Shown here: positions 5,279 to 9,914 of the stretch, one piece after another
How the letters are laid out: each line of letters begins with the position of its first letter
Position numbering within the stretch: the first letter of the stretch is position 1
Source of the DNA: Pseudomonadota bacterium
GTDB taxonomy: Bacteria; Pseudomonadota; Alphaproteobacteria; Rhodobacterales; Rhodobacteraceae
Direction: 5' to 3'
DNA length: 9,914 nt
Assembly (NCBI GenBank): GCA_022573605.1
Contig: JACZTQ010000100.1
Location: 1-9,914, forward strand
Notes under the pieces: generated by a model
What the model saw: the letters and a program-made list of their open reading frames with translations, nothing else
Database searches by the model: none
Told to the model about the DNA's origin: nothing
Made by a program: the position numbers and the translations under genes

Positions 5279-6505
5279 TTAGTCGATCGCGCCGAGATCG
5301 GATAGTTCCGCTATTTCCGAGGCCTCCAATCCGAGCAGGCCGGACAGAACCTCATGCGTGTGCTCTCCCAAAAGAGGCGGTGCATGGCGGTAGGTGACCG
5401 GCGTCTCCGACATCCTTATCGGGCTGGCCAGCAGGCGTGCGGTGGTTCCGCCATTTGCCGAATGCCTCATTTCGTGAACCATTTCACGGGCGATGACCTG
5501 TGGATCGTTGAACACCTGCTCGAGATTGTTGATCGGGCCGCAGCCGATGCTCCGGGCCTCGAGCTCCTTCAGCCAGAAAGCCGAAGGACGCGCGGCGACG
5601 ATCGGGTCGAGGCGCTCGGCGAGTTTCTCACGGTTTCGCACCCGCATTTCGTTGGTCTTGAACCGTGGATCCGTCACCAGTTCATCGCATTCGGCAATGG
5701 CGCAAAAGCGCCTGAACTGTTCGTCGTTGCCGACCACGATGACGATCTCGCCGTCGGCGGTTTTGAACGGCCGGTATGGCACGATATTCGGATGATCGTT
5801 GCCGAGACGGCCGAGATTGTCCGCGTAGAGGTAATTCATCCCGACATTGCCGAGCCAGGCGACATGGGTATCGAGCATTCCAATGTCGATGTAATTCCCC
5901 ACACCGGTAACCTTTGCCCGGTAGACCGCCGCGTTGATCGCGACCGCCGCATACATTCCCGTCATCAGATCGGCAATCGGCACACCGACCTTTTGCGGGC
6001 TCCCGCCGGGCTCGCCGGTCAGACTCATGATGCCGCCCATACCCTGGATCAGGAAATCGTAACCCGGCCGGTTCGCATAAGGTCCGGTCTGGCCAAACCC
6101 CGTGATGGAGCAATAAACCAGCCCGGGATTGTCGCCTTTCACATCGTCATACGACAGGCCATATTTCTTCAGCGCGCCGGTCTTGAAGTTTTCCACCACA
6201 ACATCCGACATCGCCATCAAACGCCGAATCAGTTTCTGGCCGGCGGGTTTGGTCAGATCGACCACGACCGATTTCTTGTTCCGGTTCGCCGACAGAAAAT
6301 AGGCGCTTTCAGAGGTGGGCGCGCCCTGTTCGTCGAGCAGGAACGGAGGCGCGAACTTGCGGGTGTCGTCGCCATTCCCGGGGCGCTCGATCTTGATCAC
6401 CTCGGCGCCAAGGTCACCGAGCATCTGGGTGCAGAAAGGGCCGGCCAGAATCCTGGTCAGGTCCAGAACCCTGACGCCGTGCAGAGGGCCGGTTAGATCG
6501 GTCAT
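5279..6505 (-). CDS. CaiB/BaiF-family (type III) CoA-transferase, SUGCT-like
   Basis: A 408-residue family III CoA-transferase, which moves CoA between carboxylic acids through an aspartyl-CoA thioester. The N-terminus VRVLDLTRILAGPFCTQMLGDLGAEVIKIE is diagnostic. The catalytic aspartate is Asp169 in GVPIADLMTGMYA, the same number as in formyl-CoA transferase. Other family blocks are SANRNKKSVVVDL (72-84), SITGFGQTGPYANRPGYD (123-140), NIVPYRPFKTADGEIVI, GCGPINNLEQVFNDPQVIAREMV and RHAPPLLGEHTHEVL. Overall it resembles succinate/glutarate (SUGCT-like) and succinyl-CoA:dicarboxylate transferases from memory, but substrate cannot be read from the sequence. The start ATG 6505 lacks a strong ribosome binding site. 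The gene stands alone, with 221 bp to nadA and 256 bp to the transporter. Its third-position GC looks lower than that of nadA and nadB, hinting at a different history. Confidence 0.9.
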   Translation of the reverse strand: MTDLTGPLHGVRVLDLTRILAGPFCTQMLGDLGAEVIKIERPGNGDDTRKFAPPFLLDEQGAPTSESAYFLSANRNKKSVVVDLTKPAGQKLIRRLMAMSDVVVENFKTGALKKYGLSYDDVKGDNPGLVYCSITGFGQTGPYANRPGYDFLIQGMGGIMSLTGEPGGSPQKVGVPIADLMTGMYAAVAINAAVYRAKVTGVGNYIDIGMLDTHVAWLGNVGMNYLYADNLGRLGNDHPNIVPYRPFKTADGEIVIVVGNDEQFRRFCAIAECDELVTDPRFKTNEMRVRNREKLAERLDPIVAARPSAFWLKELEARSIGCGPINNLEQVFNDPQVIAREMVHEMRHSANGGTTARLLASPIRMSETPVTYRHAPPLLGEHTHEVLSGLLGLEASEIAELSDLGAID

Positions 6506-6664
6506 CGTGGGCCTGAATTTGAGGGGTTATCGGACATGCGCGGGCAAGTTAGCTTTGATAATGCAGGACAGCAAGTCCGAGTTGGACCGCTCCGGGCTTC
6601 CCCGGTCGAGCCGGATATTCCGGCCCCGAAAGCCGCGCCCGATCATCTCTCACACCCGCCCAGA

Positions 6665-6763
6665 GCAATTTCCGGCCAAAGGAGTTCATTCGGCGGCTCG
6701 CGAATCGCGCAAGACAAAGAAACAGAGCCTCCGGCCCGAGACCATCGGACCGGATAAGGCTCT
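6665..6763. repeat. Dispersed 99-bp element, copy 1
   Basis: Aligns without gaps to 7996-8094 in the same orientation; I count 74 identical positions of 99. The right half folds into a hairpin: AGAGCC (6724-6729) and TCCGGCCCGA (6730-6739) pair with TCGGACCGGA (6745-6754) and GGCTCT (6758-6763), with one mismatch. On the minus strand this hairpin overlaps the transporter stop codon and is followed by T-rich GTTTCTTTGTCTT, so this copy could end transporter transcription. The left half is a decayed version of the palindrome that is perfect in copy 2. Confidence 0.8.
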
Positions 6764-7703
6764 ATGGCCTTTTCCGGCCCGCGCCGCGCCCTCCCAGCAG
6801 CCGGCCCAGCACCAGCGGCGTGAACAGCATCGGCAACTGGTAGCAGGCGACATAGAGCCCGAACAGCGGGTCCGGCGGCAGCGCCGCCAGATAGAGCGCG
6901 ACGTTGCGGTTGCCCCACATCAGCCCGGCCGCCCCGGCCGGTCCCGGGTTGGCCCTCCGAACCCCCAGCGCCACCACCACCTGCGCGCCCCAGTTCGCCG
7001 CCAGCACCAGCGCGCAGGTGCCCAGCGCGAACCACGGCAGGGTGCGCACCACGCCCCAGAAGCCGTCGAACATCGGGATCACCAGCAACAGCACCACCAA
7101 GGTGGCGAGCCCGTCGAAAGCGCCGCCGTGGCGCGCGATCCGGTCCGCCCCGATCAGGCGCCGCAGCGCCAGCGCCGCCGCCACGCCGGCCGCGATCATC
7201 GCCGCCACCCGCAGCGCCAGGTCGAAGGCGTCGAGCGGCGCCGCCGCGCCCAGCAGCATCTTGGTCACCACCGGCCCGATGAAGGGGGTGGCGAGGCTGG
7301 CCACCACGGTCAGTTCCAAGGCGAAGGCGGCGTCCAGCCCGAGCAGCAGGCAGAGCGCCGGGGCCGAGGCGATCGGCGGCGCCGCGAAGGTGTAGACCAG
7401 CGCCGCCACATGCGCCTCCGGCAGCCCGGCGGCGACGGCCCCGGCCCAGACCGCCGCCGGAGTGACCACCAGCAGCGCCACCGACCAGGCCATCAGCTTT
7501 GCCAGGCGGCGCGGCCGGCTGGCGCGGCGCGCCAGGGCGCCGAGATCGAGCCGGATCATCGACACGCAGAGGATCAGCGCCACCAGCAACGGCAGGTATG
7601 GCCGCAGGAAGGAACTGAGCCCCGGCAGCAGGGTCGCCAGCAGCACCCCCACCGCCAGCACCCAGCGCGCCCGCGCCCCGAGCCAGGTGAGCCCGCTCAG
7701 CAC
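6762..7703 (-). CDS. BASS-like (bile acid:sodium symporter superfamily) membrane transporter
   Basis: A 313-residue, very hydrophobic integral inner-membrane protein with about nine to ten predicted spans: for example 13-30, 36-52, 70-92, 98-121, 126-150, 162-180, 198-211, 222-248 and 281-305. The arrangement with a short arginine-rich loop (RLDLGALARRASRPRRLAK, 51-69), an APP(I)ASAPAL segment (108-117) and a late GNRNVAL motif (264-270) followed by a Q-x-P helix resembles the bile acid:sodium symporter/arsenite permease (BART) superfamily. Substrate is unknown; organic acids or other anions would be typical. Start is GTG at 7701-7703, the first start after an in-frame stop, with only a weak G-rich upstream segment. 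The stop TAG falls inside the hairpin of repeat copy 1. The gene is flanked by both copies of the 99-bp repeat and is not closely linked to its neighbours. Confidence 0.65.
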   Translation of the reverse strand: MLSGLTWLGARARWVLAVGVLLATLLPGLSSFLRPYLPLLVALILCVSMIRLDLGALARRASRPRRLAKLMAWSVALLVVTPAAVWAGAVAAGLPEAHVAALVYTFAAPPIASAPALCLLLGLDAAFALELTVVASLATPFIGPVVTKMLLGAAAPLDAFDLALRVAAMIAAGVAAALALRRLIGADRIARHGGAFDGLATLVVLLLVIPMFDGFWGVVRTLPWFALGTCALVLAANWGAQVVVALGVRRANPGPAGAAGLMWGNRNVALYLAALPPDPLFGLYVACYQLPMLFTPLVLGRLLGGRGAGRKRP

Positions 7704-7995
7704 GGCCGGTCAGCCCCGCCCGGGGCGGAGTTTCGCCGACGTTCCGCTGTCTGCTGTGGTCATCGATGATCTCCCGGCCGCCTGTTGCCGATCGACGCTC
7801 GACCGGCGTCCCCCGCTTGTCAAGCGCCGCCCCGGCCGGCGGAGTTCCCGGTTCGCCGGGGATATTGGGGGATATTGATCGACGCCGGTCTCGACGCGGG
7901 CGCCCCGGTCGCGATAGACCTTGCCCGCCAGCCCTTCGCCGGGCGGGTCACGCTGGAACCCGCCTTCGATCCGACTGGTGCGCGGATGCGCAGGA
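7704..7995. other. Intergenic region upstream of the divergent transporter and aminotransferase genes
   Basis: This stretch, together with repeat copy 2, separates the divergently transcribed transporter and aminotransferase genes, so their promoters should lie here, but I cannot pick out convincing -35/-10 pairs. A 10-base tandem duplication GGGGATATTG occurs at 7858-7877. A TTG-initiated frame (7785-8006, plus) has a protein-like stretch ILIDAGLDAGAPVAIDLARQPFAGRVTLEP, but it has no good start or ribosome binding site, and its end lies inside the repeat. I do not call it a gene. Confidence 0.5.
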
Positions 7996-8094
7996 GCAAT
8001 TTCTAGCCAAATGAATTCATTTGGCGACTCGGAAATTGCGAAAAACAAAGGAAGAGAGTATCCGGCCTGATGCATTCAGGGCGGAAAACGCTCT
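7996..8094. repeat. Dispersed 99-bp element, copy 2, with 20-bp perfect palindrome
   Basis: Direct copy of 6665-6763. It contains the perfect 20-bp palindrome GCCAAATGAATTCATTTGGC (8006-8025), enclosed by GCAATTTC (7996-8003) and GAAATTGC (8032-8039). A second hairpin joins TCCGGCCTGA (8061-8070) to TCAGGGCGGA (8076-8085) with one mismatch, with outer AGAG/CTCT. Compared with copy 1, one arm base changed C to T and its partner changed G to A, so pairing is kept. The element ends 19 bases before the aminotransferase ATG and would form most of its 5' leader. Confidence 0.8.
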
Positions 8095-8113
8095 CGGCCA
8101 AAGGAACCCGACC

Positions 8114-9448
8114 ATGAGCCACGTCTTTCCCCGCCACACCAAGTCCGCGCTGCCGACCATCGCCGGCGGCGACGGGCCCTACCTGATCGACACCGCCGGC
8201 AAGCGCTATCTCGATGCCTGCTGCGGTGCGGCGGTCTCCTGCCTCGGCCATTCGGCCACCGAGGTCACCGACGCCGTCAAGGCGCAGCTCGACCGCATCC
8301 CCTACGCCCATACCAGCTTCTTCACCTCCGAGCCCGCCGAGCAACTGGCCGACATGCTGATCGCCCGCGCCCCGGAAGGGATCGAGCGGGTCTATTTCCT
8401 CTCCGGCGGCTCGGAAGCGATCGAGGCGGCGATCAAGCTGTCGCGGCAATATTTCACCGAGCGCGGCGAGACCTCGCGGCGCCATGTCATCGCCCGCTGG
8501 CAGAGCTACCACGGCAACACCCTGGGGGCGCTGTCGGCCGGCGGCAATCGCTGGCGCCGGGCCCAGTTCGAGCCCCTGCTGGTCGGCGCCATGCACCATA
8601 TCGAGCCGTGCCACTACTGGCGCTGGGGCGAGGCGGGCGAGAGCCCGGAGCAATACGGACTGCGCGTCGCCAACCTGCTCGACGCGAAGATCCGCGAGCT
8701 CGGGCCGGAGACGGTGTCCGCCTTCATCGCCGAGCCGGTGGTCGGCGCCACCATGGGCGCGGTGGCCGCCGCGCCGGGCTATTTCAAGCGCATCCGCGAG
8801 ATCTGCGACCGGCACGGGGTGCTGCTGATCCTCGACGAGGTGATGTGCGGCATGGGCCGCACCGGGCATATGTTCGCCTGCGAGGCGGACGGCATTGCGC
8901 CGGATATCGTGTGCATCGCCAAGGGGCTGGGGGCCGGCATCCAGCCGATCGGGGCGATGCTGTGCTCGGGCGAGATCTACCGCACCATCGAGAGCGGCTC
9001 GGGCTTCTTCCAGCACGGCCACACCTATATCGGGCACCCCGCCGCCTGTGCCGCGGGGGTGGCGGTGTTGCGCCGGATCCCCGATCTGCTGCCCAATGTG
9101 GTCGCCATGGGCGCGCGTCTGCAAGCGGCGCTGGACGCCGCGCTCGGCCAGCACCCCCATGTCGGCGACGTGCGCGGGCGCGGCCTGTTCCGCGGCGTCG
9201 AGATCGTCGCCGACAAGGAGACCAAGGAACCCTTCGATCCGGCGCTGGGGGTGGCGGCGAAGCTGAAGCAGGCGTGTTTCGCCGACGGGCTGATGGTCTA
9301 CCCGACCGGCGGCACGGTGGACGGGCGGCTCGGCGACCACGCGCTGATCGCGCCGCCCTTCATCATCGGGGACGCCCATGTCGAGGAGATCGTCACCAAG
9401 TTCGCCGCCGCGCTCGACCGGACGCTAAAGGAGGCCAGGGCCGCGTGA
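8114..9448 (+). CDS. Class III PLP-dependent aminotransferase
   Basis: A 444-residue class III (omega-amino-acid type) aminotransferase, cytosolic, transferring an amino group to a keto acid through pyridoxal phosphate. Seen in order: YLIDTAGKRYLDACCGAAVSCLGH (23-46), the phosphate-binding FLSGGSEAIEAAIKL (95-109), SYHGNTLGAL (131-140), AEPVVGATMGAV (206-217), LILDEVMCGMGRTG (238-251, Asp241 contacting the PLP ring nitrogen), DIVCIAKGLGAGIQPIGAML (264-283, Lys270 as Schiff-base lysine) and HTYIGHPAACAAG. The length fits the family. I chose ATG 8114 because AAGGAA lies 7 bases upstream; the longer frame from 8021 would translate the repeat element. Database-style names such as aspartate aminotransferase family would apply, but the true amine donor (beta-alanine, 4-aminobutyrate, taurine, diamines) cannot be decided. 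It converges on hemN. Confidence 0.9.
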   Translation: MSHVFPRHTKSALPTIAGGDGPYLIDTAGKRYLDACCGAAVSCLGHSATEVTDAVKAQLDRIPYAHTSFFTSEPAEQLADMLIARAPEGIERVYFLSGGSEAIEAAIKLSRQYFTERGETSRRHVIARWQSYHGNTLGALSAGGNRWRRAQFEPLLVGAMHHIEPCHYWRWGEAGESPEQYGLRVANLLDAKIRELGPETVSAFIAEPVVGATMGAVAAAPGYFKRIREICDRHGVLLILDEVMCGMGRTGHMFACEADGIAPDIVCIAKGLGAGIQPIGAMLCSGEIYRTIESGSGFFQHGHTYIGHPAACAAGVAVLRRIPDLLPNVVAMGARLQAALDAALGQHPHVGDVRGRGLFRGVEIVADKETKEPFDPALGVAAKLKQACFADGLMVYPTGGTVDGRLGDHALIAPPFIIGDAHVEEIVTKFAAALDRTLKEARAA

Positions 9449-9486
9449 CGGTGTTGTAACGGCTGTGGTGGATGGGCCAGCTCCGC

Positions 9487-9523
9487 ACCCCCTCCCCAGC
9501 CCTCCCCCCGGAGGGGGAGAGGG
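9487..9523. repeat. C-rich/G-rich REP-like element, left member of an inverted pair
   Basis: CCCCCTCCCC, AGCCCTCCCCCCGG and AGGGGGAGAGGG form a unit with its own internal hairpin (CCCTCCCCCC against GGAGGGGGAGAGGG). Its reverse complement recurs at 9631-9666 with few differences. Elements of this CCCTCCCC(A)ACCC type are common between genes in GC-rich proteobacteria. Standing just after the aminotransferase stop, it may act as a terminator or transcript-stabilising hairpin. Confidence 0.7.
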
Positions 9524-9630
9524 CGCGCGCAATGCTTTGGAGCGGGCGCGGTGTTTTGCTCCGCGGCGTGGGGGTCGACGTATCGAGACCCGCCGCCAGC
9601 AGTTGCCCGCCGCCTGGGCAATCAGTCCCT

Positions 9631-9666
9631 CCCTCCCCCTTCCGGGGGGAGGGTTGGGGAGGGGGT
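9631..9666. repeat. C-rich/G-rich REP-like element, right member of an inverted pair
   Basis: Reads CCCTCCCCCTTCCGGGGGGA, then GGGTTGGGGAGGGGGT. This is the near reverse complement of 9487-9523, with the same internal hairpin. Together the pair can form a larger stem enclosing about 107 bases in the convergent space between the aminotransferase and hemN. It lies 18 bases beyond the hemN stop, a fitting place for a 3'-end structure for hemN. Confidence 0.7.
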
Positions 9667-9683
9667 AGCGACGCTGCCCCTTG

Positions 9684-9914
9684 TCACACCGCCAGGCTGT
9701 GGCGCGCCGGCTCGGTCTGGAAATAGGCGTCGAACTCGGCCGCGATCAGCCGGGTGCGGCTGCGCCAGCCCTCGGCGATGCGGAAGCCGCCTCGCCAGGG
9801 CTCCAGCGCGCCCTCCGGAGCCGCCGCCAGCAGCCGGGCCGCGGTCTCGCGCAGCGGTTCGGTGAAATCGCCGTAGCTTGCCGTCAGCCGGTCGAGGTCG
9901 AGCCGGAACTGGCA
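9684..9914 (-). CDS. hemN: Oxygen-independent coproporphyrinogen III oxidase (HemN), C-terminal part
   Basis: The last 76 residues of a HemN-type radical SAM enzyme, which in haem synthesis decarboxylates coproporphyrinogen III to protoporphyrinogen IX without oxygen. The window edge cuts the gene; the cluster-binding CxxxCxxC and the barrel lie to the right. What is seen is CQFRLDLDRLTASYGDF (the C-terminal domain segment like E. coli CNFALDFNAV), a helix with RETAARLLAAAPEG, then GGFRIAEGWRSRTRLIAAEFDAYF and ARHSLAV at the end, with stop TGA at 9684-9686. The FDAYx…RHSxAV ending is typical of alphaproteobacterial HemN. The variant RIAEGWRSRTRLIAAEF replaces the more usual VTxxGRPFVRxIAAxF, a mild divergence. 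Confidence 0.75.
   Translation of the reverse strand, partial: CQFRLDLDRLTASYGDFTEPLRETAARLLAAAPEGALEPWRGGFRIAEGWRSRTRLIAAEFDAYFQTEPARHSLAV

Noticed and set aside
6315..7769. A 484-residue plus-strand Gln/Arg/His-rich frame opposite the transporter
   Set aside because: Low-complexity antisense translation across a gene boundary and an intergenic repeat.
7785..8006. Possible small protein with AGLDAGAPVAIDLARQPF
   Set aside because: TTG start without a ribosome binding site, and a C-terminus made of repeat sequence; the composition is suggestive but not enough for a call.
8003..9379. A 458-residue minus-strand frame opposite the aminotransferase
   Set aside because: The plus strand carries all class III aminotransferase motifs; this is an antisense shadow.

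Overview
The window is two different things joined end to end. Positions about 2001 to 9914 are a continuous stretch of high-GC, proteobacterial-looking chromosome, most likely an alphaproteobacterium. I base this on very GC-rich third codon positions, on nadA-nadB-nadC gene order and on a HemN tail ending in ARHSLAV. Positions 1 to about 2000 have clearly lower GC. They look like a patchwork of at least three unrelated gene fragments, each cut abruptly inside a reading frame, with no mobile element, recombinase or target-site duplication at the seams. The simplest reading is an assembly or amplification chimera at a contig end, as seen in single-cell or metagenome data, rather than a natural locus.

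Left patchwork. Positions 1-273 are non-coding. From 274 to about 520 on the minus strand is the C-terminal end of an RsmB/NOP2-type rRNA cytosine methyltransferase. From about 511 to 1165 on the plus strand are the end of a right-handed beta-helix protein and, 46 bases later, the start of a VTC-domain protein; these two probably are natural neighbours. From about 1166 to 2000 on the plus strand is an internal piece of a large von Willebrand factor A-type protein of the kind common in Planctomycetes and relatives. At about 2000 this runs head-on into nadC.

Right part. Read on the minus strand, nadA (quinolinate synthase), nadB (L-aspartate oxidase) and the first 55 codons of nadC (quinolinate phosphoribosyltransferase) form the de novo NAD pathway cluster; nadB and nadC overlap by ATGA. 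A perfect 8+3+8 palindrome just upstream of nadA is a good candidate operator for a NAD-pathway repressor. An elaborate inverted-repeat structure fills the nadA-nadB gap. Upstream of nadA, also on the minus strand, lie a CaiB/BaiF (type III) CoA-transferase resembling succinate/glutarate CoA-transferases, and a BASS-like integral membrane transporter. A class III PLP aminotransferase lies on the plus strand. It converges on the C-terminal end of hemN, which is cut by the right edge.

Repeats. Two direct copies of a 99-bp element (74 of 99 positions identical by my count) bracket the transporter gene; one hairpin in them shows a compensated base pair. Two inverted C-rich/G-rich elements sit between the aminotransferase and hemN. 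NadB carries an in-frame PEPG tandem repeat. I see no defence system, CRISPR array, rRNA, tRNA, transposase or phage gene. The nad genes form one pathway; I cannot link the CoA-transferase, transporter and aminotransferase to it or to each other with confidence.
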